Program-made: the position numbers and the translations under genes
Source: JBHIKY01 sp042139015
GTDB taxonomy: Bacteria; Bacillota; Bacilli; Bacillales; Marinococcaceae
Reading direction: 5' to 3'
DNA: 39,594 bases
Assembly: GCF_042139015.1 (NCBI RefSeq)
Contig: NZ_JBHIKY010000030.1
Coordinates: 1 to 39,594 of the forward strand
Shown: positions 16,051 through 22,644 of the stretch, one piece after another
Layout: each line of letters starts with the position of its first letter
Numbering within the stretch: position 1 is the first letter of the stretch
Notes under the pieces: model-generated
Seen by the model: only the letters and a program-made list of their open reading frames with translations
Database searches by the model: none
Told to the model about the DNA's origin: nothing

Positions 16051-16112
16051 AAAAGCGCAGCCGGCCATCTTTTATGTAATTTCCATACATCAAAGACTAT
16101 GCGTAAATTTAT

Positions 16113-16156
16113 AAAAAACAAGCAGCCGCTGCAATTACACCGGCTGCTTGTTTTTT
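16113..16156. terminator. Bidirectional terminator after the rhomboid gene
   Basis: AAAAAACAAGCAGCCG and CGGCTGCTTGTTTTTT form a perfect 16-bp stem with a 12-nt loop. It serves the plus-strand rhomboid gene and overlaps the final codons of the minus-strand gene at 16135-16431. Confidence 0.85.
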
Positions 16157-16431
16157 AGTTCGCTGCGCGCTTTATTGACAGCAGCGCGGTGTTTCCACAA
16201 AAAGGTGACCGCTTCGTCCTTCTGGATAAAAACTTCTTCATTATCGCAATAGGCTTCTCCTTTTCCGTGAAGCGACCATTGGCCATTAGTATTCATCAAA
16301 GTCCACATGCCGCCTCTGAACTTATCAGCAAATACAAAATAGTATTTATTGCCTGTTTCATCGTAATCGGCCGTCTGCACGAATTCATTAAGCCAGACTT
16401 CAATATCTGCTTTTCTTTTCAATTTATCCAT
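16135..16431 (-). CDS. Conserved hypothetical protein, 98 residues
   Basis: Small soluble protein with no signal peptide or membrane segment, rich in aromatic residues (KYYFVFADKFRGGMWTLM) and ending in the basic tail ARSELKNKQPV. I do not recognise the family. AGGTGAT lies 5 nt before the ATG, and codon use resembles its neighbours, so it is probably real. Its last seven codons form one arm of the terminator hairpin, so the mRNA end is built into the coding sequence. It stands alone between the rhomboid and cstR genes. Confidence 0.65.
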   Translation of the reverse strand: MDKLKRKADIEVWLNEFVQTADYDETGNKYYFVFADKFRGGMWTLMNTNGQWSLHGKGEAYCDNEEVFIQKDEAVTFLWKHRAAVNKARSELKNKQPV

Positions 16432-16549
16432 ATTTTATCACCTGTACGGGAATATTTTTAAATACTTTGATTATTACTATACCATGTTTTATGTAAAATG
16501 TAGTGTCTATTGCAGAATATTTACCAGACTTTCGACCGACATATTTCGA

Positions 16550-16580
16550 GAAAAAAAGCCGCCATATAAATAGGCGGCTT
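16550..16580 (-). terminator. Terminator after the cstR-like gene
   Basis: AAGCCGCC and GGCGGCTT form an 8-bp stem with a 9-nt loop on the minus strand, followed by seven T-rich residues. Confidence 0.85.
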
Positions 16581-16586
16581 CGCAGC

Positions 16587-16847
16587 TTATCTGCTTTTCA
16601 CGAGTAAATTAACTGCTTCTTTAATAGTTTCATCCGTTTCCTCACCTTTTTCGATCTGCTCACGCACACATTGTTCAAGATTTTCACTTACGACAACACC
16701 AATAGCACGATCTAGTGCATTCCGGACGGCGGACATCTGACTCACGATGGCATGACAGTCTTTTTCATCCTCCATCATTTTCACTACACCGCGGACCTGT
16801 CCTTCTATTCGTTTTAATCTATTTTTCATTTTATCATTGTATTCCAT
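16587..16847 (-). CDS. cstR: CsoR/CstR family repressor, CstR type (persulfide sensor)
   Basis: This 86-residue all-helical repressor has cysteines at positions 31 and 60, the same numbering as the redox pair of Staphylococcus aureus CstR. The block SENLEQCV has Asn where copper-sensing CsoR proteins have the His ligand, and the C-terminus EAVNLLVKSR also matches CstR as remembered. CstR forms di- to tetrasulfide bridges between Cys31 and Cys60 with persulfides and then releases sulfur-oxidation genes. No rhodanese, sulfide:quinone reductase or TauE gene is adjacent, so its targets must be elsewhere. It is a single-gene unit with its own terminator. Confidence 0.82.
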   Translation of the reverse strand: MEYNDKMKNRLKRIEGQVRGVVKMMEDEKDCHAIVSQMSAVRNALDRAIGVVVSENLEQCVREQIEKGEETDETIKEAVNLLVKSR

Positions 16848-16913
16848 ACGACTGACCCTCCAAGAACTTTGCTCTTATTATACATTATTCCGATAGGGTT
16901 AACATCTCATCTG

Positions 16914-16948
16914 AAAAAAAGAGCTCTGGATGCTGTATCCAAAGCTCG
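16914..16948 (-). terminator. Terminator after rsiX
   Basis: On the minus strand GAGCTTTGGAT and ATCCAGAGCTC form an 11-bp stem (one G-U) with a short loop, followed by seven T residues. Confidence 0.85.
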
Positions 16949-16961
16949 AACAAGTAGAATT

Positions 16962-18317
16962 TTAATCATCTTCCATAAAGTTTGGCCCCGCAGGAACGCT
17001 GATCGTTTCTTCAAGGTTGTACTCTCCGGCCTCTGTGGATTCGGTGCCTTCAAAATTTATACTTTCAAATCCAAAATCTGAGGCAGCAAATAGAATTGCT
17101 TCTGTAACCAGGGTGCCGTTGTCGTCTTCCGGGAAAGTCGTTCCTTCTTCAAAAACAATGGTCGCCGTCTCCTCTTCCTCTTCTACATCAACAATATTCA
17201 TATCTGAAGGGATAGAGGCTGCTACACCGTTTTGTTCCTCATGGTTCTGCATTTGTTCAAATGTTTCTTCAATTGTTAATAATTGTCCATCTTCCCGGGT
17301 AGTAGGAAGACTGGCTCCGTTTCCGGTGACGAGAAAGTTTACATCTTCCTCCGTTGTATAGACGTAGTATCCTCGATTCTCAGTAGTAATATCTAAGGAT
17401 TCGACATTTCCAAAATTCGCTAAATCAAGGCCGGGCTCCCCGTTATAGGAAAGCTTCACCTCGTCTTCATCAAGGTATCTGGCAATTTCTTCGAGACTGC
17501 GGACGATGAGATCACTTTCGGCACTGCCTTCTGTATTTTCCTCTTCAAAATCAGCAGAAGGAACTTCTTCTTCCTCCTTGGTCCACTCAATATTCTGAAG
17601 AGCAGACTCTTCTAAACCAGTTCCTTCAGGACTAAATTCATCATTTAATTGATCAAAACTTTCCAGAAGGCTTTCATCAGACTCGGAAGCAAGGATGGTA
17701 ACCGGGACAATAACGGATGATGTGCCATCCTGCAGAGGTATTGTGACGGGGCGCATTCCATCTGACTCAATATCTTCCTGTAATGCTGCAGTATAATTGT
17801 CATATTCTGGCATATCATTACCGCCAACTGTCACTTCAGGCTCTTGAACCGTTTCTTCTTCTGCCTCCTGTTCCTGTGACTCTTCATCCTCACTGCTAGA
17901 GTCCTCTGTTTCTTCTTCCTTCTCCTCGGGCTCAACAGTCTCGTCTTCTTCCGATTCACTTTCTTGTGTGTGCATAGTCTCATCTTCGCCAGGGGGTTCT
18001 TCTTCAATATCCTCTGAATTTGATTCATTTTCTGATCTTGACTCGTTGTTATTATCCTGATTGTTTTCTTCAGGAGAAGAAGATTGGTTAGAAGATGGGA
18101 AAAACGCCGGAACAAGAATGATCATCAATAATAAAGCTGCAGCAGAAAGAACAGGTACTGCCCAGCGTTTTAATGAAGAACCAGTTGCCTTTTGTGATTG
18201 CCTTTTTTCCATAATATTATAATAAATTTCATCTTTCGGACGCTGATCTCTGACTTCGGGAAGGTCTTTAACTCTTCTTTGGACCTCTTCCTCTGACAGC
18301 TTATTATTTCTTCTCAT
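16962..18317 (-). CDS. rsiX: Anti-sigma-X factor RsiX with a long acidic extracellular segment
   Basis: This 451-residue single-pass membrane protein has a basic cytoplasmic N-terminus (about 1-50) with VQRRVKDLPEVRDQRPKDE, one transmembrane helix (about 52-73), a Glu/Ser-rich segment (about 78-175) and an extracytoplasmic GerMN-like C-terminal region. The end, ASDFGFESINFEGT and ISVPAGPN, aligns with B. subtilis RsiX as remembered, which ends in VPAAPN. RsiX holds SigX at the membrane. The ATG overlaps the sigX stop codon by 4 nt, the usual coupled arrangement. It is about 80 residues longer than the B. subtilis protein because of the acidic stretch, which may be a halophilic or alkaliphilic feature. 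Confidence 0.88.
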   Translation of the reverse strand: MRRNNKLSEEEVQRRVKDLPEVRDQRPKDEIYYNIMEKRQSQKATGSSLKRWAVPVLSAAALLLMIILVPAFFPSSNQSSSPEENNQDNNNESRSENESNSEDIEEEPPGEDETMHTQESESEEDETVEPEEKEEETEDSSSEDEESQEQEAEEETVQEPEVTVGGNDMPEYDNYTAALQEDIESDGMRPVTIPLQDGTSSVIVPVTILASESDESLLESFDQLNDEFSPEGTGLEESALQNIEWTKEEEEVPSADFEEENTEGSAESDLIVRSLEEIARYLDEDEVKLSYNGEPGLDLANFGNVESLDITTENRGYYVYTTEEDVNFLVTGNGASLPTTREDGQLLTIEETFEQMQNHEEQNGVAASIPSDMNIVDVEEEEETATIVFEEGTTFPEDDNGTLVTEAILFAASDFGFESINFEGTESTEAGEYNLEETISVPAGPNFMEDD

Positions 18318-18853
18318 CGCTCTGCCCTCCTTTCACTATAGATTTCATTCTGCTCTATTAGGTCCTGCAGCTTTTTAACGGCACGATGCTGAGTTGTCTT
18401 CACCTTACTTTCCGACCACTCAAGAATATCCGCCGTTTCTTTAATTGATAACGAATCAATAAACCGCAGGGTAAGAACCTGGCGCTGGTCTGGAGTACAC
18501 TGATCCATGCATTCGAAAACCTCTCTAGCATCGTCTCTCGCAGAAACTATTTCATCCGGTAATGGGGCTGGATCACGAATTTCTTCTTTTGAAAGCGGTC
18601 CCAATACACCAAGCCACTTTCTCTTTTTGCGGTTCTGTTTTCTGATCCAGTCAATGCCGACATGCCTTGCGATAGAATAAAGCCAGGTTTTTTCGCTGCT
18701 TTTCCCCTCAAAGGTGTCAAAAGCATGAAACACTTTTATATATACTTCCTGTACTAATTCTTCTGCAGCGTCCTTATCTCTGACCATATAGAATAAATAT
18801 TGAAAAAGAGAGTGGTGGTAGGTTTCATATAACCGCTCAAATTCTTCCTGCAC
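18314..18853 (-). CDS. sigX: ECF RNA polymerase sigma factor SigX
   Basis: The 179-residue ECF sigma factor has region 2 (ELVQEVYIKVFHAFDTFEG, SSEKTWLYSIARHVGIDWIRK) and region 4 (CTPDQRQVLTLRFIDSLS, SESKVKTTQHRAVKKL), which closely match B. subtilis SigX. SigX controls envelope modification and resistance to cationic peptides. I chose the GTG at 18853: GGGAG lies 8 nt upstream, and the resulting N-terminus MQEEFERLYETYHHSLF aligns with B. subtilis MEETFQLLYDTYH. An ATG at 18868 has no ribosome binding site and lies at the expected transcription start of the promoter just upstream. It forms an overlapping operon with rsiX. Confidence 0.92.
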   Translation of the reverse strand: MQEEFERLYETYHHSLFQYLFYMVRDKDAAEELVQEVYIKVFHAFDTFEGKSSEKTWLYSIARHVGIDWIRKQNRKKRKWLGVLGPLSKEEIRDPAPLPDEIVSARDDAREVFECMDQCTPDQRQVLTLRFIDSLSIKETADILEWSESKVKTTQHRAVKKLQDLIEQNEIYSERRAER

Positions 18854-18874
18854 GATTAACACTCCCATACTTTA

Positions 18875-18901
18875 GTCGTTAGTGATTTACATTCGGTTAC
18901 A
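18875..18901 (-). promoter_or_regulatory. Autoregulatory sigma-X promoter of sigX-rsiX
   Basis: TGTAAC, 17 nt, CGAC on the minus strand matches the sigma-X/ECF consensus exactly. Transcription would start about 6-9 nt downstream, near 18866-18869, just ahead of the GTG start's ribosome binding site. Autoregulation of sigX is known in B. subtilis. Confidence 0.8.
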
Positions 18902-18947
18902 AGCGAAACCAAAAATATTTCATATTCTTTCATATTTTTATATTTCA

Positions 18948-18985
18948 AAAAAAGAAAGCCCGGATGTTTACCACCCCGGAGCTTT
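18948..18985 (-). terminator. Terminator of the 31-codon gene
   Basis: AAAGC-T-CCGG pairs with CCGGGCTTT with one bulge on the minus strand, followed by CTTTTTTT. Confidence 0.7.
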
Positions 18986-18997
18986 AGTGCCCTGGCA

Positions 18998-19093
18998 TCA
19001 AAAAAACAAGGCATAAACCCAGTATATTATTCCATACATAATGACAAGCGTGGTAATAAAAGCAAACAGCTTTTTATTAGAAAAATTATTCAT
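18998..19093 (-). CDS. Small single-pass membrane protein, 31 residues
   Basis: The product is a polar N-terminus (MNNFSNKKLF) followed by a hydrophobic helix (AFITTLVIMYGIIYWVYALFF) that fills the rest. GGTGGAGG lies 5 nt upstream of the ATG at 19093, a strong site, and a terminator follows the stop codon closely. These two features are the reason to call it a gene despite its length. I do not recognise a family. The frame is open upstream to 19282, but no other start has a ribosome binding site. It precedes sigX with a terminator between them. Confidence 0.6.
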   Translation of the reverse strand: MNNFSNKKLFAFITTLVIMYGIIYWVYALFF

Positions 19094-19294
19094 ACGAGCC
19101 TCCACCATAATAAGTACGTCTACAATTATATCATTTCTTTTGAGGTCGAAAGGAAGAAAATATGAGAACAAATTCAAAAAAGTATGGGTTTTACTAAAAA
19201 GAGGTTGACGAACAGCAGATCTATGAGAGGATCGAAAATCTGCTGTCATGGAGCAGAAGCCAAAAGTCTTCAGCATAATCATGGCAGCAATTCG

Positions 19295-19339
19295 AAAAAA
19301 AAGCCCGGTACCGGTTTCTAACCGGATACCCGAGCTTTT
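19295..19339 (-). terminator. Terminator of the BH0509-like gene
   Basis: On the minus strand AAAGCTCGGGTATCCGGTT pairs with ACCGGTACCGGGCTTT (a few mismatches), followed by eight T residues. It begins 10 nt after the stop codon. Confidence 0.85.
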
Positions 19340-19348
19340 AAAGGTGTG

Positions 19349-19492
19349 TTATTCCGTTGTTTCGTGCTGAAAATACGTTTGATCATATAAATGCTCTACA
19401 TCTTCATCCGTCATCATAGTAAACTGTTGATCTTCCATACCCCTGACCTTCGTTAAAAATGTAATCATGTTCTGACGCTCTCTTCTTTTCAT
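19349..19492 (-). CDS. BH0509 family small protein, 47 residues
   Basis: The 47-residue product begins MKRRERQNMITFLTKVRGM and continues with an acidic segment TDEDVEHLYDQTYF. It resembles the short BH0509 family of bacilli as I remember it (basic RxxMI start, then a DxE-LY block). The function is unknown. AAGGGGAG lies 8 nt before the ATG at 19492, and a strong terminator follows the stop codon, so it forms a complete single-gene unit. The protein looks soluble and helical, with charge separated between the basic and acidic halves. Confidence 0.72.
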   Translation of the reverse strand: MKRRERQNMITFLTKVRGMEDQQFTMMTDEDVEHLYDQTYFQHETTE

Positions 19493-19638
19493 TTTGTATG
19501 CTCCCCTTTCTGTGTTACTACAGAATATTAATTTAAATGTATTATATAACAGATAATTTCATTCCGTCAACACATTTTTCAGAATTTTTTATCAGAGGAA
19601 TCAATTTCATAAGAGCAATTCAGAATATAAAACACGAA

Positions 19639-19831
19639 CATTCGATTGTAGCGTAAGGCGACGACTCCTGGTCGATTAATACCGGCCACGTCCTGTGGCC
19701 AACATCGACACTAGCACGTCCTGGGCGTCGTGGGACTAGCTTGAGGTGAAGACCCCGCAGGCAGCTTTTTGCTGCTGAGGAGGCTGAGGCCAAGCCCACG
19801 GAAAGCGTTCGCCTGAAGCGAAAGTCGAATG
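19639..19831. repeat. Structured Bacillaceae-type intergenic repeat, copy A (193 bp)
   Basis: Ends in inverted CATTCGA and TCGAATG arms. Inside are short hairpins such as GGCCAC/GTGGCC (19684-19700) and GCAGC-TTTTT-GCTGC. The motifs GACTCCTGG, TGAAGACCCCGCAGG, GAGGAGGCTGAGGCC and GCCCACGGAAAGCG are typical of a repeat family scattered through Bacillaceae genomes, recalled from experience rather than a search. It shares the last motif with 22305-22422. It is non-coding; the surrounding 19493-19920 holds no gene. Confidence 0.75.
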
Positions 19832-19934
19832 ATAAAGAGAAAGTAGATTTTAATACCCGCATTTTTCGTTGTGAAATTGACTTATGAAATTCATTCAGAG
19901 GTGAAATTTATTCAGTTTTGGGGTTTTCATTTTT

Positions 19935-19940
19935 TATAAT
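19935..19940 (+). promoter_or_regulatory. Likely -10 element of the thiC transcript
   Basis: A perfect TATAAT lies about 32 nt before the riboswitch aptamer. The corresponding -35 is poor (TTCAGT at a 19-nt spacing), so only the -10 is called. Confidence 0.5.
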
Positions 19941-19971
19941 ATCTCCTATACTTGGTGTAATTGAATAATGA

Positions 19972-20072
19972 ATCAACTAGGGGAGTCCGATGAGCCGGGC
20001 TGAGAAGAAAATGCCATGAATTTTTCTGACCCTTCGGACCTGATCTGGTTCATACCAGCGTAGGGAAGTTAG
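19972..20072 (+). promoter_or_regulatory. TPP riboswitch (THI box) controlling thiC
   Basis: The conserved aptamer blocks appear in order: GGGGAGTCCG, GGGCTGAGA, GACCCTTCGGACCTGATCTGG and ATACCAGCGTAGGGAAG. These are the pyrimidine- and pyrophosphate-binding parts of the thiamine pyrophosphate aptamer. A terminator follows and then thiC, so high TPP should stop transcription before the gene. Confidence 0.95.
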
Positions 20073-20111
20073 AATCGTGAAAGCAAGGTTCTTTAGCAGC
20101 TTCTAAATGAC

Positions 20112-20152
20112 AGCCGGTCCAAAATGAATGGGCCGGCTTATTTTATTTTTTA
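20112..20152 (+). terminator. Expression-platform terminator of the TPP riboswitch
   Basis: AGCCGGTCC and GGGCCGGCT form a 9-bp stem (one G-U) with a 9-nt loop, followed by TATTTTATTTTTTATT. It lies between the aptamer and the thiC ribosome binding site. Confidence 0.85.
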
Positions 20153-20224
20153 TTGCCTGCTGTGCCCTTTCGTCTATGCGCCAAGATCTCGTCCTTTACT
20201 ATTTTTAAAAGGAGAGATTTTTTT

Positions 20225-21997
20225 ATGTCCAATTCATCCATTTCCCACGAGAACGTGCACCATTTATCTAATCTTCCAGGGAGTAAAAAAGTGTATGTCA
20301 GCGGATCCCGTCCTGACCTGCGCGTGCCAATGCGAAAAATTGAATTAAGCGACACGGCCGGAACCTTTGGCGAGGAAAAAAACCCTCCGATCCACCTGTA
20401 CGATACAAGCGGTCCATATACAGATGAAGAAGAGCTTATCAGCTTCGAAAAAGGGCTGAAATCGATTCGTGCCGAGTGGATAAATGAACGCCGGGATTCA
20501 GAAGAATATGAGGGAAGATTAATACGTCCTGAAGATAATGGATTGAACTCCCACAGCCGGCCACCTGTATTTCCTGGATTAAAAAGAACTCCCCGCCGGG
20601 CAGTAAGTGGTAAAAATGTAACTCAGCTGCACTATGCGAAACAAGGCATTATTACACCGGAGATGGAATTTATAGCTATAAGAGAAGACATGTCACCGGA
20701 ATTCGTCCTTAAGGAAGTAGCAGAAGGAAGAGCGATAATTCCTTCCAATATTAATCATCCCGAAATAGAACCGATGATTATCGGACGAAATTTTCATGTA
20801 AAGATCAATGCAAATATTGGCAACTCTGCTGTCACATCCTCCATCGAAGAAGAAGTTGAAAAAATGACCTGGGCCATCCGCTGGGGAGCAGATAATATTA
20901 TGGATCTTTCCACCGGTAAAAATATACACACCACAAGAGAATGGATTATCCGCAACTCCCCTGTGCCAGTCGGCACTGTTCCTATTTACCAGGCACTGGA
21001 AAAGGTTAATGGTACCGCTGAGGAATTAACATGGGAAATCTATAGGGATACTCTAATAGAACAGGCTGAACAGGGTGTAGACTACTTTACTATTCATGCC
21101 GGGGTGCTTTTGCGCTATGTACCGCTTACCGCGGGCCGACTGACAGGAATAGTCTCCAGGGGAGGTTCCATTATGGCGCAGTGGTGCTTATACCACCACC
21201 AGGAAAGCTTCTTATATACGCATTTCGATGAAATCTGCGAAATAATGAAAACATATGATATCGCGTTTTCTCTTGGAGACGGCCTCCGCCCAGGATCTAT
21301 CGCAGACGCGAATGACGAAGCTCAATTTGCAGAATTAGAGACGCTAGGAGAATTAACAAAAAGAGCCTGGAAGCATGATGTTCAGGTTATGGTAGAAGGG
21401 CCAGGCCACGTGCCGATGCACTTGATAAAAGAAAATATGGATAAACAGCTGGAGGTCTGCGAAGAAGCTCCTTTCTACACTCTCGGTCCGCTTACTACTG
21501 ATATAGCACCGGGATATGACCACATCACTTCAGGGATCGGCGCTGCTCAGATCGGGTGGTACGGTACAGCAATGCTTTGCTATGTCACACCAAAAGAACA
21601 TCTCGGCCTGCCTAATAAAGAGGATGTCCGCGAAGGTGTTATCACATATAAAATTGCTGCCCATGCCGCAGATTTAGCGAAGGGCCATCCAAATGCCCAG
21701 AAAAGGGATGATGCATTATCTAAAGCCCGGTTTGAATTCAGATGGAGAGATCAATTCAACCTCTCTATTGACCCGGAAAGAGCACTTGAATTTCATGATG
21801 AAACCCTTCCGGCAGAAGGAGCTAAGACTGCCCACTTTTGTTCGATGTGCGGCCCGAAATTTTGCAGCATGCGAATTTCCCAGGATATTCGTAATTACGC
21901 TCGGGAGCATGACATGAATACAACAGAAGCAGTGGAAACTGGGATGAAGGAAAAAGCGGAAGCCTTTAAAAAATCCGGCAGCCGCCTTTACCAATGA
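20225..21997 (+). CDS. thiC: Phosphomethylpyrimidine synthase ThiC
   Basis: The 590-residue radical SAM enzyme converts aminoimidazole ribotide to hydroxymethylpyrimidine phosphate for thiamine synthesis. The C-terminal cluster motif C-x2-C-x4-C is visible in CSMCGPKFC near residues 540-550, and core blocks such as SRGGSIMAQWC and EGPGHVPMH are intact. Start: ATG at 20225 with AAAAGGAGAG 7-8 nt upstream, giving the same length as B. subtilis ThiC; the frame is open upstream through the riboswitch terminator but without a usable start. It is regulated by the TPP riboswitch. No thiamine genes other than thiC are in this window. Confidence 0.97.
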   Translation: MSNSSISHENVHHLSNLPGSKKVYVSGSRPDLRVPMRKIELSDTAGTFGEEKNPPIHLYDTSGPYTDEEELISFEKGLKSIRAEWINERRDSEEYEGRLIRPEDNGLNSHSRPPVFPGLKRTPRRAVSGKNVTQLHYAKQGIITPEMEFIAIREDMSPEFVLKEVAEGRAIIPSNINHPEIEPMIIGRNFHVKINANIGNSAVTSSIEEEVEKMTWAIRWGADNIMDLSTGKNIHTTREWIIRNSPVPVGTVPIYQALEKVNGTAEELTWEIYRDTLIEQAEQGVDYFTIHAGVLLRYVPLTAGRLTGIVSRGGSIMAQWCLYHHQESFLYTHFDEICEIMKTYDIAFSLGDGLRPGSIADANDEAQFAELETLGELTKRAWKHDVQVMVEGPGHVPMHLIKENMDKQLEVCEEAPFYTLGPLTTDIAPGYDHITSGIGAAQIGWYGTAMLCYVTPKEHLGLPNKEDVREGVITYKIAAHAADLAKGHPNAQKRDDALSKARFEFRWRDQFNLSIDPERALEFHDETLPAEGAKTAHFCSMCGPKFCSMRISQDIRNYAREHDMNTTEAVETGMKEKAEAFKKSGSRLYQ

Positions 21998-22015
21998 TGT
22001 GAAGGGAGAGAACCT

Positions 22016-22189
22016 ATGAATCGAGCAGCGGCTGAAATTCAGGAAGAAATAGCCCGGACAAAAAAGCATCTGGATCTATTAGAAGTGGCGCTTCATCGTT
22101 TACAAAACGAGTGTAACCACACTTTTGAAGGAAATGAATATTATCAGATATGTGTAAAATGCAGGCTTACGAAGGTTCTGTACTATTAA
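22016..22189 (+). CDS. Small CxH/CxxC protein, 57 residues, downstream of thiC
   Basis: The product has a helical N-terminal half (AAEIQEEIARTKKHLDLLEV) and a C-terminal half with Cys33-x-His35 and Cys46-x2-Cys49, a possible zinc-binding knuckle. AAGGGAGAG lies 5 nt before the ATG, only 18 nt after the thiC stop codon, so it should be co-transcribed with thiC and share its riboswitch control. I do not recognise a family and cannot say whether it serves thiamine or iron-sulfur metabolism. A terminator follows 60 nt later. Confidence 0.65.
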   Translation: MNRAAAEIQEEIARTKKHLDLLEVALHRLQNECNHTFEGNEYYQICVKCRLTKVLYY

Positions 22190-22248
22190 GGTAACAGGCA
22201 GCAGGCTGTCTGTCTTTCATGGAAAAACGTCAGGAATAGGAATGATTT

Positions 22249-22273
22249 GGGGCTGTAGCAAAAGCCCCTTTTT
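22249..22273 (+). terminator. Terminator of the thiC transcript
   Basis: GGGGCT and AGCCCC form a stem with an 8-nt loop followed by five T residues. Confidence 0.75.
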
Positions 22274-22304
22274 ATAGAAAAAGTAGTATCCTAAATAGAA
22301 GAGA

Positions 22305-22422
22305 GCAGGGGACAAGTCCGAAGACTCCAGTGGGAAGAGCAGCGGCTGAAGATCCACCGGGCGCGGGTTTCGCCCGGTTAGCTGAAGCGCTGCCCACGGA
22401 AAGCGAAGGACTTGTCCACTGC
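22305..22422. repeat. Structured Bacillaceae-type intergenic repeat, copy B (118 bp)
   Basis: Ends in inverted arms GCAGGGGACAAGTCC and GGACTTGTCCACTGC (14 of 15 pairs). The interior has an almost perfect GGGCG-CGGGTTT-CGCCC hairpin. It shares GACTCCxG, TGAAGAxCC and GCCCACGGAAAGCG with the copy at 19639-19831. A run of seven T residues follows, so it could also end plus-strand transcripts. Confidence 0.75.
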
Positions 22423-22440
22423 TTTTTTTACCATACAAAA

Positions 22441-22468
22441 GGGGGCGAGTATCATTTATGATACAGCC
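22441..22468 (-). terminator. Hairpin to the right of repeat copy B
   Basis: On the minus strand GGGGCTGTATCAT pairs with ATGATACTCGCCCC, followed by CTTTTG. The arm GGGGCTGTA also occurs in the hairpin at 22249-22273, on the opposite strand. With no minus-strand gene upstream, its role as a terminator is doubtful. Confidence 0.4.
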
Positions 22469-22548
22469 CCATGATATATAGAGAATACATTTCTCTATTT
22501 TATTCATGATAAATATTGCCCATTTGTTAAAAGAGGTATGAAAGACCT

Positions 22549-22577
22549 TTGACAACTTTTCCTGCATTTTCTACAAT
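22549..22577 (+). promoter_or_regulatory. Sigma-A promoter of the GerMN lipoprotein gene
   Basis: A perfect TTGACA, 17 nt, then TACAAT (5 of 6 matches) lies about 70 nt before the start codon. Confidence 0.7.
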
Positions 22578-22580
22578 TTT

Positions 22581-22606
22581 TGTAACTGTTTTTTATACAT
22601 ATCGAC
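22581..22606 (+). promoter_or_regulatory. Candidate sigma-X-type ECF promoter of the GerMN lipoprotein gene
   Basis: TGTAAC, 16 nt, CGAC has the same hexamer and tetramer as the sigX promoter at 18875-18901. It would start transcription near 22613, about 30 nt before the coding sequence and 28 nt downstream of the sigma-A start. Confidence 0.65.
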
Positions 22607-22644
22607 AGTTTATGTAGAACTATGGAAGGAGAAAGGAGACGTTT

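Noticed and set aside
19620..19862. 80-codon minus-strand frame
   Set aside because: Lies entirely within the structured repeat 19639-19831 and its edges; no ribosome binding site.
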